Below the pieces are notes generated by a model. That model ran no database searches. It had not been told where the DNA came from and worked only from the letters and a program-made list of their open reading frames with translations. 64,000 nucleotides of DNA, taken from Streptosporangium saharense. GTDB taxonomy: Bacteria > Actinomycetota > Actinomycetes > Streptosporangiales > Streptosporangiaceae. Of the stretch, positions 27,124-36,644 are shown one piece after another (the first letter of the stretch is position 1; the number at the start of each line of letters is the position of its first letter). The DNA is taken from the NCBI RefSeq assembly GCF_014203715.1, contig NZ_JACHJP010000001.1:1776432-1840431 (forward strand), given 5' to 3'. Made by a program: the position numbers and the translations under genes.

Positions 27124-27124
27124 G

Positions 27125-27367
27125 GTGCTTGAGGAGGCCCTCGAGCACCTGGTGAAGGGCATCGTCGAACATCCCGACGAGGTCCAGGTTCACGCGCGCC
27201 GCATCCGCAGCGGTCGTGTGCTTGAGGTCCGGGTCCACCCCGAGGACCTCGGCAAGGTCATCGGCCGTGGCGGCCGTACGGCCAAGGCGCTCCGCACCGT
27301 GGTGAACGCCCTGGGCGACGGCAAGTACATCAGGGTCGACCTGCTCGACCTGAACGAGGCCCGTTAG
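27125..27367 (+). CDS. khpA: KH-domain RNA-binding protein
   Basis: An 80-aa single KH-domain protein. The nucleic-acid-binding loop VIGRGGRTAKALRTVV is clear near residue 47. Its GTG starts one base after the rpsP stop. KhpA proteins bind many RNAs and sit beside rpsP in Gram-positive bacteria. Confidence 0.92.
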   Translation: MLEEALEHLVKGIVEHPDEVQVHARRIRSGRVLEVRVHPEDLGKVIGRGGRTAKALRTVVNALGDGKYIRVDLLDLNEAR

Positions 27368-27377
27368 AGGTCCGTCT

Positions 27378-27461
27378 CCCGGGCCTCCAAGCCCGGGTGC
27401 GGGGCCAGGCACCCACAGAGATCCATCAGCGAACGGGTCACCCACCCAGCGTGGGTGGCCC
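27378..27461. terminator. Two successive hairpins between khpA and rimM
   Basis: CCCGGGC at 27378-27384 pairs with GCCCGGG at 27391-27397. An 11-bp stem (27435-27445 with 27451-27461, one G-U pair, 5-base loop) follows and is trailed by a short T-containing run. They may attenuate transcription into rimM or process the message. Confidence 0.55.
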
Positions 27462-27498
27462 GTCCGTCTTTCCACCCACGACTATTCGGGAGGCGGGC

Positions 27499-28014
27499 GT
27501 GCAGCTTGTCGTAGGCCGGATCGGCCGTCCCCACGGGCTTCGCGGCGAGGTGTCCGTCGAGGTGCGCACCGACGACCCGGACCGGCGTTTCGCCCCGGGG
27601 GCCGTCATCGCCACCGACCCCGCCGCCAGGGGGCCGCTCGTCGTCCGGTCGAGCCGCAGCCACGCCGGGACCCTGCTGGTCAGGTTCGAGGGCGTCGACG
27701 ACCGTGACCGGGCCGAGGCGCTCAGGGGCACCATGCTCGTCATCGACTCGGCGGACATTCCGCCCTCCGACGATCCGGACGAGTTCCACGACCACCAGCT
27801 CATCGGCCTGGCCGTACTCACCCCTGACGGTGAGCGGGCCGGTGAGGTGACCGACGTGCTGCACCACGGACAGGACCTGCTCGTGGTGCGCAGGAAGGGC
27901 AGGGACGTCTACGTGCCGTTCGTCAAGGCGCTGGTGCCGGTGGTCGACCTGGAGAAGGGGCACCTCGTCGTGGACGGCCCTGCGGGTCTGCTCGACCCGG
28001 ACGAGGTCGTCTGA
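27499..28014 (+). CDS. rimM: Ribosome maturation factor RimM
   Basis: A 171-aa 16S rRNA processing factor. The N-terminal RimM domain starts [18 protein letters not shown] and the C-terminal PRC-barrel contains [20 protein letters not shown]. The GTG at 27499 has GGGAGG five bases upstream. trmD starts two bases after its stop. Confidence 0.94.
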   Translation: MQLVVGRIGRPHGLRGEVSVEVRTDDPDRRFAPGAVIATDPAARGPLVVRSSRSHAGTLLVRFEGVDDRDRAEALRGTMLVIDSADIPPSDDPDEFHDHQLIGLAVLTPDGERAGEVTDVLHHGQDLLVVRRKGRDVYVPFVKALVPVVDLEKGHLVVDGPAGLLDPDEVV

Positions 28015-28015
28015 C

Positions 28016-28801
28016 ATGCGCGTCGACATCATCTCGATCTTCCCCGAGTACTTCGCGCCGCTCGACGTCTCCCTCATCGGCAAGGCCAGGGAGCGCGGCA
28101 TCCTGGACGTGCGCCTCCACCAACTGCGCGACTGGGCCCACGACGTCCACCGCACCGTGGACGACACCCCCTACGGCGGCGGCCCCGGCATGGTCATGAA
28201 GCCGGACCCGTGGGGCGAGGCCATCGACGCCGTCCTGGCCAGCGGTGAGGCGCCGCCCAGGATCGTCGTGCCGACCCCCAGCGGCGTGCCCTTCACCCAG
28301 CGGCTCGCCATGGAGTACGCCGCCGAACCGTGGCTGCTGTTCACCCCCGCCCGCTACGAGGGCATCGACTCACGCGTCATGGCCGAGTACGGCACGCGGA
28401 CCCGGGTCGAGGAGGTCAGTGTCGGCGACTACGTGCTGGCGGGCGGCGAGGCCGCGGTGCTGGTGATGATCGAGGCCGTGGGACGGCTGCTGCCCGGGGT
28501 GCTCGGCAACGCCTGCTCCGCCGTTGACGACTCCTTCGCGCCCGGGGCGATGGAGAACCTCCTTGAGGGGCCGGTCTACACCAAGCCCCCGGACTGGCGG
28601 GGGCGCGAGGTCCCCGAGATCCTGCTGTCCGGGCACCACGGCAAGATCGCTCGGTGGCGGCGTGACGAGGCGCTGCGCCGTACCGCGCGGAACAGGCCCG
28701 AGCTGCTGGCCGCGCTCGACCCGGAGGGCCTGGACAAGCATGATCTGAAGATCCTCGCGGAGCTTGGCCTGCCCGCGCGGGAGGGCGACCGGCCGGTCTG
28801 A
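28016..28801 (+). CDS. trmD: tRNA (guanine37-N1)-methyltransferase
   Basis: A 261-aa SPOUT-family enzyme that forms m1G37 in tRNA using S-adenosylmethionine and prevents frameshifting. [23 protein letters not shown] and [17 protein letters not shown], which form the trefoil-knot cofactor site, are intact. It is co-transcribed with rimM. Confidence 0.95.
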   Translation: MRVDIISIFPEYFAPLDVSLIGKARERGILDVRLHQLRDWAHDVHRTVDDTPYGGGPGMVMKPDPWGEAIDAVLASGEAPPRIVVPTPSGVPFTQRLAMEYAAEPWLLFTPARYEGIDSRVMAEYGTRTRVEEVSVGDYVLAGGEAAVLVMIEAVGRLLPGVLGNACSAVDDSFAPGAMENLLEGPVYTKPPDWRGREVPEILLSGHHGKIARWRRDEALRRTARNRPELLAALDPEGLDKHDLKILAELGLPAREGDRPV

Positions 28802-28996
28802 CGCGCTGATTTCCGGTCGGTTGGATAAATATGGCAGACTGAAGCGTTGCCGCTTGCTGTCCGCGGGTTGGCGCGCGCAACCGGGCGGACGGCCCGGTTC
28901 CCCAGACACATCCAATCCAGCACGTGTGTCCATCGCGATGCCGCCCGCGCGGCCGGATGAACCTCCACGTGCTCACCTAGACGAGGTACCACTGTC

Positions 28997-29350
28997 ATGC
29001 ACACGCTGATCAGCGAGCTCGAGAAGTCCGCGCTCCGCTCCGACATCCCGGCCTTCCGCCCTGGCGACACGCTTGAGGTTCACGTCCGGGTCATCGAGGG
29101 CAACCGGTCCCGTATCCAGGTGTTCAAGGGCTTCGTCCTGCGCCGCCAGGGTGGTGGCTCCCGTGAGACCTTCACCGTGCGCAAGGTCAGCTACAGCGTC
29201 GGCGTCGAGCGCACCTTCCCGGTGAACAGCCCGGTCATCGAGAAGATCGTTGTGGTGACCCGCGGTGACGTCCGTCGCGCCAAGCTCTACTACATGCGCG
29301 ACCTGCGCGGCAAGGCCGCCCGCATCAAGGAGAAGCGCGAGGCCCGCTGA
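28997..29350 (+). CDS. rplS: 50S ribosomal protein L19
   Basis: A 117-aa L19 ([40 protein letters not shown]). The 195-base leader after trmD is long for this packed region and probably holds its own promoter or a regulatory leader. A hairpin follows the stop. Confidence 0.95.
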   Translation: MHTLISELEKSALRSDIPAFRPGDTLEVHVRVIEGNRSRIQVFKGFVLRRQGGGSRETFTVRKVSYSVGVERTFPVNSPVIEKIVVVTRGDVRRAKLYYMRDLRGKAARIKEKREAR

Positions 29351-29370
29351 CGCGCCCGCATCCGAACGTT

Positions 29371-29403
29371 CTGGCCCGCTCCGCCACCGGTGGTGCGGGC
29401 CAG
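29371..29403. terminator. Hairpin terminator after rplS
   Basis: CTGGCCCGC at 29371-29379 pairs with GCGGGCCAG at 29395-29403, with a smaller CCACC/GGTGG pair inside the loop. Confidence 0.7.
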
Positions 29404-29503
29404 TCGCATGCAGGAGGGTTTGACCTCCTATGGCGGACCCATAGCTGTCAGGTAACCCGGTGGGCGCCTGACCGGCGGTTTCCATCATCTAGGCTCGTCA
29501 CCG

Positions 29504-30394
29504 ATGACTAGCGAAGACCGGGAGTCCGGCGCAGCCTCGCGTGGACCTGTCGAGGACGAGGTGGGCGTGATCGCCGGAGAGACCCAGACGAACGCCGAAG
29601 GTGGCCGGGACGAGCGGGCCGACGGCGACGGCAAGAAGAAGGGGGCCTTCTGGAAGGAGCTCCCCGTCCTGATCGTCGTCGCGTTGGTGCTCGCGCTCGT
29701 CATCAAGACCTTCGTGGTCCAGGCGTTCTACATCCCGTCGGAGTCGATGGAGAACACCCTCCTGGTCAACGACCGTGTTCTGGTGAACAAGCTCGTCTAC
29801 CGGGTCCGCGACATCGAGCGCGGCGACGTGGTGGTCTTCTCCGGCGTCGACTCCTGGGACGGTGAGGTGCGCTTCGAGGAGCCCGCCAACCCGGTGGCCG
29901 CCTTCTTCCGGTGGGCCGGTGCCGCCTTCGGCGTCGTCCCCGGCGAGAAGGACTACATCAAACGGGTCATCGGCGTGCCCGGCGACACGGTGAAGTGCTG
30001 TGACGCCCAGGGACGGGTCACGGTGAACGGGGTGCCGCTCGACGAGAAGGCCTACCTCCACCCCGGCGACGTCCCCTCCGACCGGACCTTCAGCGCGAAG
30101 GTCCCGCCCGGCCACCTGTGGGTGATGGGCGACCACAGGTCCGTCTCCCTCGACTCCCGCCTGCACACGGGGGATCCCGGTGGCGGGAGCATCCCCATCG
30201 ACAAGGTCATCGGCCGGGCCTTCGTGATCGTCTGGCCCTTCTCCAGGGCCGAGACCATCCCCATCCCCAGCACCTTCAACCAGTCGGCCCTCAAGGCCGC
30301 CGTCGCGGCGGGGGAGGCAGCTCCCTTCGTGGCCGGTTTCGCGGGGGCCGTTCCCCTGGTGCTGTGGCGGCGACGCCGACGTTCGAGGCGGTAG
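29504..30394 (+). CDS. lepB: Signal peptidase I (first of tandem pair)
   Basis: A 296-aa membrane serine protease that removes signal peptides. After an acidic cytoplasmic N-terminus, a TM helix spans about residues 52-70. The nucleophile is Ser81 in [10 protein letters not shown] and the general base Lys153 in YIKRVIGVPGD. A second hydrophobic stretch near the C-terminus (about 270-288) is followed by an Arg cluster, so the protein may cross the membrane twice. The paralogue starts nine bases downstream; tandem lepB genes are common in actinomycetes. Confidence 0.93.
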   Translation: MTSEDRESGAASRGPVEDEVGVIAGETQTNAEGGRDERADGDGKKKGAFWKELPVLIVVALVLALVIKTFVVQAFYIPSESMENTLLVNDRVLVNKLVYRVRDIERGDVVVFSGVDSWDGEVRFEEPANPVAAFFRWAGAAFGVVPGEKDYIKRVIGVPGDTVKCCDAQGRVTVNGVPLDEKAYLHPGDVPSDRTFSAKVPPGHLWVMGDHRSVSLDSRLHTGDPGGGSIPIDKVIGRAFVIVWPFSRAETIPIPSTFNQSALKAAVAAGEAAPFVAGFAGAVPLVLWRRRRRSRR

Positions 30395-30403
30395 CCGTAC
30401 CCC

Positions 30404-31045
30404 ATGACCGTGGAACCCGAGAACAGGCCCGTCACCCCCGAGGACGAGCCCTCCCCCCAGCCGGTTCGGAAGTCTAAGCCGGTTCGGAAATCGAAGAGGA
30501 AGAGTCTGATCGAGTCGTCGCTCCTGTTGGTGGGCGGTGTGCTCGTGGCGCTGCTGCTGCGCCTCTTCGTGCTGGGCTCCTTCTCCATCCCGTCGGAGTC
30601 GATGGAGAACACCCTGATCGTCGGCGACCGGGTGTTCGTCAACAAGCTGTACGGCACGCCCGACCGCGGTGACGTGGTCGTCTTCAAGGGCTGGCAGGGC
30701 GAGGACACCATCAAACGGGTCATCGCGGTCGGTGGTGACACGGTGAAGTGCTGTGACGCCCAGGGACGGATCACCGTGAACGGGGTGCCGCTCGACGAGA
30801 AGGCCTACCTCCATCCCGACGACTTCCCCTCCGGTGAGAAGTTCGAGAAGGTCGTCCCGAAGGGGAGGCTGTGGGTCATGGGTGACCATCGTTCGGCCTC
30901 CGCGGACTCCCGGACGCACGAGGAGCAGGAGGGAGAGGGCACGATCTCGGAGAAGGCGGTCATCGGCCGGGCCTTCATGATCTACTGGCCGTTCTCCAGG
31001 ATGGGACTACTCTCCACGCCGGAGATCTTCACCAAGCTGAGATAG
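30404..31045 (+). CDS. lepB: Signal peptidase I (second of tandem pair)
   Basis: A 213-aa signal peptidase with one TM helix (about residues 38-58), nucleophile Ser66 ([10 protein letters not shown]) and base Lys104 ([11 protein letters not shown]). A basic repeat (PVRKSK twice) precedes the helix. It lacks the second C-terminal hydrophobic segment of its neighbour and the inserted region between the two active-site boxes. The shared CCDAQGR and [14 protein letters not shown] blocks show the two arose by tandem duplication. Confidence 0.93.
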   Translation: MTVEPENRPVTPEDEPSPQPVRKSKPVRKSKRKSLIESSLLLVGGVLVALLLRLFVLGSFSIPSESMENTLIVGDRVFVNKLYGTPDRGDVVVFKGWQGEDTIKRVIAVGGDTVKCCDAQGRITVNGVPLDEKAYLHPDDFPSGEKFEKVVPKGRLWVMGDHRSASADSRTHEEQEGEGTISEKAVIGRAFMIYWPFSRMGLLSTPEIFTKLR

Positions 31046-31109
31046 CGGTACCGAATGGTCCAGATGGGGCGTACTCTCTGCTCATGGTCGCTATGTCTGC
31101 CGTGGTGCG

Positions 31110-31826
31110 ATGACGATTGCGTTCCGCCCGACCGGGTCCCGCCCCGATGGGTTTCGCCCCCTGCCCAGTGTGGTCCGGCGTGACCTGGGCCTGTACGGCT
31201 ATGAGCGGGCTCTCGCCCGTCGCGGCCTTGGACCGGTCGCCGGGGTTGACGAGGCCGGTCGGGGAGCCTGTGCGGGGCCACTGGTGATCGCGGCGGTCAT
31301 CCTCGGACGCAGGATCGAGGGACTCGGTGACTCCAAGATGCTGACGCCCGCCCGGCGCGAGGCGCTGTATGACCGGATCATGGCGACGGCCAGGTCTTTC
31401 AGCGTGGTGACGATCTCACCGAAGGAGATCGACACGCGCGGCCTGCACAGGTCGAACATCGAGGGAATGCGCCGGGCCGTGGCACGGTTGTCGTGCCACC
31501 CCGGCTACGTGCTCACCGACGGTTTCCCCGTTCCCGGCCTGCCGGTGCCCTCGCTGGGTGTCTGGAAGGGGGACCAGGTCGCCGCCTGTGTCGCGGCGGC
31601 GTCGATCGTGGCGAAGGTGACACGCGACAGAATGATGATCGCACTCCACGAACGCCATCCCGTGTACGGCTTCGCGGAGCACAAGGGGTATGGCACCGTG
31701 GATCATCGCAGAGCACTGGAGATGTACGGCCCGTGCCCCGACCACCGTTTCTCGTTCGCGACGGTGGCGAGGTCCGGGCCGGGTGAGGTGATGGGTGAGA
31801 ATGAAATGGGGGCCGGTGTCGTCTGA
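31110..31826 (+). CDS. rnhB: Ribonuclease HII
   Basis: A 238-aa enzyme that removes ribonucleotides and RNA primers from RNA-DNA hybrids. The acidic site starts at [14 protein letters not shown] (about residue 46) and [13 protein letters not shown] and [15 protein letters not shown] follow, as in the family. An N-terminal extension of about 40 residues precedes the catalytic core. Confidence 0.93.
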   Translation: MTIAFRPTGSRPDGFRPLPSVVRRDLGLYGYERALARRGLGPVAGVDEAGRGACAGPLVIAAVILGRRIEGLGDSKMLTPARREALYDRIMATARSFSVVTISPKEIDTRGLHRSNIEGMRRAVARLSCHPGYVLTDGFPVPGLPVPSLGVWKGDQVAACVAAASIVAKVTRDRMMIALHERHPVYGFAEHKGYGTVDHRRALEMYGPCPDHRFSFATVARSGPGEVMGENEMGAGVV

Positions 31827-31865
31827 TCAGGCGACCCGGGAAGGGCGCGCGACAGGAGGACCGGT

Positions 31866-32189
31866 ATGAGCGCAGAGGATCTCGAGAAATACGAGACCGA
31901 GATGGAGCTGCAGCTTTACCGTGAGTACCGCGACGTCGTCGGTCTGTTCACCTACGTGGTCGAGACCGAGCGGCGTTTCTACCTCACGAACTCGGTCGAT
32001 CTGGACGTCCGTACCGCTGAGAACGGTGACGTGTTCTTCGACGTGAAGATGCAGGACGCCTGGGTCTGGGACATGTATCGACCTGCGAGGTTCGTGAAGA
32101 ACGTCCGGGTGGTGACCTTCAAGGACGTCAACGTCGAGGAACTCGCCAAGCCCGACCTGGAGATGCCCAAGGAGGGCTTCTCGAACTGA
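31866..32189 (+). CDS. DUF2469 family protein
   Basis: A 107-aa protein with the DUF2469 signature (YETEMELQLYREYRDVV, FVKNVRVVTFKDVNVEEL). It is almost always found after rnhB in actinobacteria and its function is not established. The ATG at 31866 follows AGGAGG. In most relatives yraN-comM-dprA continue on the same strand; here they lie 5 kb away on the opposite strand. Confidence 0.9.
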   Translation: MSAEDLEKYETEMELQLYREYRDVVGLFTYVVETERRFYLTNSVDLDVRTAENGDVFFDVKMQDAWVWDMYRPARFVKNVRVVTFKDVNVEELAKPDLEMPKEGFSN

Positions 32190-32937
32190 GCTCGCGTTCC
32201 GTTTTCCCCTTCTGAGGCTTCCTGGGTGCTTCTGGGGCCCCTTGTGCTTGGGGGGTGTTTTGTCGCCTCTTATGCTTTATTGGGCGATTTGGATGCCTTT
32301 GGGGTTGGGGTGGGAGGGTTCTTCGCCTGGGGCTTGCTGGCTTTGGGGCTTGCTGGTGGGTTCGGTGTGGGTGGCGTGGCTTCCGCCCTTGCTGCTGAAC
32401 TCTCTCCGGGCTCCTTGGTTGTGTCGTGCTGGGGATCGAGGGTTCTGGGCTGGGGTCCGGCGCGGTGGTGGAGTCGGCTGCCGTGGCGCCAGGGGCTTGT
32501 ATCGAGGGTTCCGGGGGCTGGTGTTTGGGTGGGTTCCTGTCGGCGCGGCGTTCTTCGACGGGGGATTTCTGCCGATAAAGAGTGATGTGTCCTCTTCTGG
32601 CTCTGGTTCCGGCTCCAGGGACCTGCTCATGGGGAACGGTGTCTCCCAAGTACCCGTAGAGCGCAGTAACTTCCGAGACGGGGGCGCTCGCAGGGCGCTG
32701 TGTCTCCCAGGAAGGGTGGGGGTGGCCTCTTCCAAGGAGGAAGCCCTGGTGCCTTCCGGGGCAGTGGTGTTCGCGGGGCGCAGCGTCTTCCAAGGAGGGC
32801 GACTGTGCGCAGGGGGTGACTCCTCCTGAGGAGCGAACTTGTGGGACAAGGCGTCTTCCAGGCGGGGAGCCCGGTGTTTATCCACAGAACGCCGTTCGGT
32901 CCATCGCGATGGGCTGGAAACGAGCATCCTCGAACGC
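32190..32937. other. G/T-rich intergenic region without a supported gene
   Basis: About 750 bases. From roughly 32215 to 32560 the plus strand is strikingly rich in G and T, with short repeats such as GGGGCTTGCTGG. From 32700 to 32870 CTTCCAAGGAGG occurs twice (32729 and 32787), with related copies around them. Long open frames exist on both strands but show no family resemblance or codon bias. The region marks the left edge of the apparently inverted dprA segment. Confidence 0.6.
32878..32891 (+). repeat. Left copy of inverted repeat containing a DnaA-box sequence
   Basis: TTATCCACAGAACG, beginning with the consensus DnaA box TTATCCACA. The same 14 bases occur in opposite orientation at 38673-38686, and similarity continues for about 17 more bases (12 matches). 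The two copies bracket the M23-RidA-dprA-comM-yraN segment. Confidence 0.75.
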
Positions 32938-33450
32938 GTGAGATCTTTCCTCGTCATCCTGCTGGCGCTGCCCCTGTTCGCCCTCCCGGCGGCCGGGGGC
33001 CTGCGGAGCACGGTCCCCGACGTCCTCTCCACCCGGTGGATTTGGCCGCTCACGGGGCGCCCCGTCGTGCTCCGGGACTTCGCCCCTCCGGCCCAGCCGT
33101 GGCTGGCGGGCCACAGGGGAACCGATCTCGCCACGACCCCCGGCGCGGAGGTGCACGCGGCCGGGGCGGGGACGATCGGCTACGCGGGACCGCTCGCCGG
33201 ACGGGCGGTGGTGACGGTGCTTCACTCCGACGGCCTGCGGACGACCTATCTGCCGGTCCATCCCTCGGTACGGCGCGGCCAGACGGTGAGCCGGGGCGAG
33301 GTCATCGGCGTCGTCCAGGACCTTCCCGGGCACTGCCGTACGGCCTGCCTGCACTGGGGCCTGTTACGGGGCCGTTCCTACCTCGACCCACTTCTCTTGT
33401 TGGGACGGGGACAGGTAAGGCTGCTCCCGCTCTGGCCCTCGGGACCGTGA
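32938..33450 (+). CDS. Secreted M23-family (LytM-like) peptidase domain protein
   Basis: A 170-aa protein with signal peptide (VRSFLVILLALPLFALPAAGG) and one M23 domain. HRGTDLA supplies the first zinc ligands (His and Asp). The later box reads ACLHWGLL: the last histidine is kept but the first position of the usual HxH pair is Cys, as in a group of actinomycete homologues, so activity is uncertain. A peptidase of this type normally lies just before rpsB; here it is more than 10 kb away. The GTG at 32938 is chosen because it gives a clean signal peptide, though no ribosome binding site is evident. Confidence 0.75.
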   Translation: MRSFLVILLALPLFALPAAGGLRSTVPDVLSTRWIWPLTGRPVVLRDFAPPAQPWLAGHRGTDLATTPGAEVHAAGAGTIGYAGPLAGRAVVTVLHSDGLRTTYLPVHPSVRRGQTVSRGEVIGVVQDLPGHCRTACLHWGLLRGRSYLDPLLLLGRGQVRLLPLWPSGP

Positions 33451-34365
33451 GTGCCCCGTGTCCTGTCGTGGGCTGGGCCCGTCCGTGCCGGGGTGAGTGT
33501 GGGGGACAGCGGATCGTCAGTGCTTGGCGGGCATGAGGAGGGTTGGCCGGGCCCGAGGGCGTGAAGGAAGTGGTCGCTTCGGGTCTCAGTGATCGTCGGG
33601 ATGCGGGAGCCGTCCAGGGATGCGGGGAATTATCGGGGAGGTAGAGCACGGAGGAGCGCCGAGTGGGGGTGTGGCGCGGGAAAACCGGATGACATTGAGA
33701 CCGGGGATGGCAATCATCAACGTGCCGGGACGCCAGAAAACCGACATATCGGGGTCCTGGTGTGTCGGGAGGTTGTGGAGGTGATGCGTGGGGGAATCGG
33801 CATGTCAGGAGGCTGGTCGAGCGCGCCAGAGGCCCATAGGAGCCTGTAGACAAGAGCATCCGAGGTCTACGGGTGGCAGGACGTAGACCCTACGGTGAGG
33901 AGAGCGCCGGACCCCTACAGCCCTACAACTGAGCTCCACGCAGCCGGAGCCTGCGAAAGTGACCGTTGGTGACCTGAACCATGGCTCTGAGGCCTGGTCG
34001 GCGACCTGGGGCATGGGGCTGAAGACGCAGTGCCTGTGGTTCGTGGTCGTGTTTGCGCTCGCGTTCTCGGGTGGGCATGAACGTCCCCGTCGGTGATCAC
34101 CTCTCAGGCGATCGACGAAACCCGATCTTTCCTGTCAAAGCCCAAGGTCCTGGGGGCGTCCTCCTGGAACCTGGGGACGACTTCCTGGAAGCGGTGTCAC
34201 GGGAGTGACGTCCCAGGAACGGATGTCGCCCAGCACCGTGTCGACCCATCCCGGAAGCTCAGCCAGGTCCACCCATCCCGAAAAGCTCGCCCATCCCGAA
34301 AGCCCAGCGATGTCTCCCCCTCCCAGAAGGCCAGCAGTGGCCCTCCAGAGTTCATCAGGAGTGTG
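33451..34365. other. Long intergenic region without a supported gene
   Basis: About 915 bases. Frames of 60-90 codons lack codon bias and homology. A stem GGTCTACG (33864-33871) with CGTAGACC (33882-33889) has a 10-base loop. Degenerate repeats at 34244-34337 precede the RidA gene. Confidence 0.55.
34244..34337. repeat. Degenerate short tandem repeats upstream of the RidA gene
   Basis: Three to four imperfect copies of CCCATCCCGAAAGC-type units, spaced roughly 19-27 bases. In the RidA reading frame they would encode PSRK/PSQK repeats, but that frame lies upstream of the likely start. Confidence 0.5.
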
Positions 34366-34767
34366 ATGATCCGTCGAATGACCGTCCCGGGGCTGTTTCC
34401 GCCCCCGGACTACGCGCACGCGGTCGTGGTCGAAGCCGGTCAGCGACTGGTCTTCATGGCCGGTGCCGTACCCCTGGACGAGGACGGTGGCCTCGTCGGA
34501 GCCGGTGACCCCGTCGCGCAGACCCGCCAGGTGCTGGCCAATCTGCGGACCGCGTTGCGGGAGGCGGGCAGCGATCTGAGCCATGTGCTGTCCAGCACCG
34601 TCTACGTGGTGGCGGACACTCCCGAAACCCTCGGCCAGGTGTGGCAGGTCGTGCGTGAATCCGATCTCGCGGAGGGACCACACACCTCGACCCTGCTGGG
34701 CGTCTCCTGCCTGGGATACACCGGCCAGCTCGTGGAGATCACCGCCGTGGCGGCGGTCTCCACCTAG
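34366..34767 (+). CDS. RidA family (YjgF/YER057c/UK114) protein
   Basis: A 133-aa RidA-type protein. Recognisable segments are VVEAGQRLVFMAGAVPLDEDG, QTRQVLANLRTALREAGSDL and VEITAVAAV. Family members hydrolyse reactive imines/enamines made by PLP enzymes; the usual active-site arginine is not evident, so the substrate is open. The ATG at 34366 has AGGAG four bases upstream; the frame continues upstream through the PSRK repeats, so a longer form is possible. It converges on dprA. Confidence 0.78.
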   Translation: MIRRMTVPGLFPPPDYAHAVVVEAGQRLVFMAGAVPLDEDGGLVGAGDPVAQTRQVLANLRTALREAGSDLSHVLSSTVYVVADTPETLGQVWQVVRESDLAEGPHTSTLLGVSCLGYTGQLVEITAVAAVST

Positions 34768-34817
34768 CCTCCCGGCCTTCCGCCTGTTTCCCGGCGACGC
34801 CTCCTGCCGGTTTCCCG

Positions 34818-36644
34818 CTAGCCTCCCGCCGGTTCCTCAGTGACACCTCCCGCTGGCTTTCCGGCGACCTGTCTGGGGGGTCGGTCTGGGCGTAGTCGCC
34901 AGCCTTTCGCGACGCGTTCGACGTATCCGGCCGCGGCTAGGCCGCCCAGGCAGGACAGCACGGTCTCCAGATCGACGCCCGCGGCCGTCGCTATCACGGC
35001 CGGGCCGACTCCCGCGCGGACCGGCATGGCCTCCAGCACCCGGCGGGTCTCCGGATCCAGCCGGTCACGGGGGAGCACGGGGCCGCGAAGCTCGGGAGCG
35101 AGATCGTCACCCATCACGCCGACAAGCTCGATCATCTCCTCCGGGGTGGTGACACAGACCGCCGAACCCTGGCGGATCAGCCGATGGCACCCGGCTGACA
35201 TCTCCGAGGTGACCGGGCCGGGAACGGCGGCCACGACACGGTTCAGCGAGGCGGCGTGTCCGGCGGTGTTCAACGCTCCGCTGCGCACGGCCGCCTCGAT
35301 CACCAGGCTTCCCCGTGACAGGGCGGCGATGAGCCGGTTGCGGATCAGGAATCGCGGCCGGACGGGACGGACGCCCATCGGGCACTCACTCACCAGGAGC
35401 CCCTGCGCACGCACGGCCGCGAACAGATCGTGATGGGCACTGGGATAGGCGACGTCCGTGCCGCAGGCCAGCACCACGACGGTCGGCGCCCCGCCGTCGA
35501 GGGCACCGCGATGAGCCGCCCCGTCTATGCCGTAGGCGCCCCCGGAGACGATGCTCCAGCCGCGTTCGCCGAGCCCGGCGCCGAACTCCGCCGCCAGGTG
35601 CGCGCCGTACGGCGTCGCGGCCCGGGAGCCGACGATGGCGACGGACCGCAGGCAGGAGAAGCGGAGGTTCGCCTCGCCGTGGAGCCACAGGGCATAGGGA
35701 GCGCGGTCTTCGAGGTCGTTCAACTGGGTCGGCCATTCGGAATCTCCGGGGATGACCAGCCGTGCCCCGCGCCGCTCTCCTTCGGCGAGGTCCCAGGTGG
35801 GGTCGGCCGTCTCCAGGCGGGCCGCCCATGAGGAGAACATCCGGCTGAGCCGTTCAACGGCCTGTTCGTCACCCGCCCTGGACGAAGGGCTCCGGTGCCG
35901 GGGCGGCGGACTCCCGTGACGGCCGGGGGAGAGGTCTGCCGGCCCCCGGCGGGAATCGTGAGGGCTCCCCGGAACACCCGGATGGTCGGAACCGGTCCGT
36001 GCCTCGACACGGGGACCGCGCTGCGAGACCTCCCGGAGGCCCTGGACGCCGTGGGGATCGTGTTCTCCCGCGCCCATCCCAGGATCATCACCCGGCCTCG
36101 GACGGACACCATCACTCCTCGTCCCGTCCAGCGGCCCCTGACCGGCTCGCCTCCCAGGACGGTCATCATGGTCACCCGGCAGATCGGCCCACGTCTCGTG
36201 AGGGCTCCCCGGCCCGAGAGGAACGCCAGCATCCCGACCTTCCGGGCCCGTGACGTGTGTCCGAGGAACGTCGCCCGGCCCAGAACGGGCACCGCGGTCA
36301 TCAGGCTCGAAGGCGGCATCGTCATCTCCTGTTTCGTTCGTCGTGGGTTTCCAGGCGGGGTGTCCGGGGCCGGGTGCTCTCCGGGTGATCGGTGAGCCGA
36401 CGGCGTGACCGTTCCGACCACCAGGGAGACCAGGGCCAGGGCGGGCGAGGTGGCTGCCTCGTGTGTCCGGTGAGCTCGGACGGTGGGTTTCCGCGAACCA
36501 GCGGACGAGGTCGGGGTCCGGATGACCACGGCGGATCCGCCGGACGGCGCCCTCGGCGCCGTGGGTGGCGACGAGTCTGCCGATCACGGCGTCGCCGGGC
36601 TCCGCCACCCGCATCAGCATGACCCGTGCGAGACGGTCGTTCAT
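34818..36644 (-). CDS. dprA: DNA-processing protein DprA with large disordered insertion
   Basis: A 608-aa protein. The N-terminal SAM/HhH-like start (MNDRLARVMLMRVAEPGDAV) covers about residues 1-45. Residues of about 52-258 are a low-complexity stretch rich in Gly, Pro, Arg, Asp and His with no resemblance to DprA. The normal protein resumes at SSWAARLETADP, then the Rossmann core (SVAIVGSRAATPYG, SGGAYGIDGAAHRGAL, NRLIAALSRGSLVIEA) and a C-terminal winged helix. DprA loads RecA on incoming single-stranded DNA and is usually 370-400 aa. The frame is open throughout. The ATG overlaps the comM stop (ATGA). Confidence 0.88.
   Translation of the reverse strand: MNDRLARVMLMRVAEPGDAVIGRLVATHGAEGAVRRIRRGHPDPDLVRWFAETHRPSSPDTRGSHLARPGPGLPGGRNGHAVGSPITRRAPGPGHPAWKPTTNETGDDDAAFEPDDRGARSGPGDVPRTHVTGPEGRDAGVPLGPGSPHETWADLPGDHDDRPGRRAGQGPLDGTRSDGVRPRPGDDPGMGAGEHDPHGVQGLREVSQRGPRVEARTGSDHPGVPGSPHDSRRGPADLSPGRHGSPPPRHRSPSSRAGDEQAVERLSRMFSSWAARLETADPTWDLAEGERRGARLVIPGDSEWPTQLNDLEDRAPYALWLHGEANLRFSCLRSVAIVGSRAATPYGAHLAAEFGAGLGERGWSIVSGGAYGIDGAAHRGALDGGAPTVVVLACGTDVAYPSAHHDLFAAVRAQGLLVSECPMGVRPVRPRFLIRNRLIAALSRGSLVIEAAVRSGALNTAGHAASLNRVVAAVPGPVTSEMSAGCHRLIRQGSAVCVTTPEEMIELVGVMGDDLAPELRGPVLPRDRLDPETRRVLEAMPVRAGVGPAVIATAAGVDLETVLSCLGGLAAAGYVERVAKGWRLRPDRPPRQVAGKPAGGVTEEPAGG

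Noticed and set aside
32277..33134. 285-codon minus-strand frame and 195-codon plus-strand frame in the G/T-rich tract
   Set aside because: Both are composition artefacts of skewed DNA; the minus frame also runs antisense through the M23 gene and neither shows a domain.
33589..33849. 86-codon frame between M23 and RidA
   Set aside because: No codon bias, no recognisable domain and no ribosome binding site.
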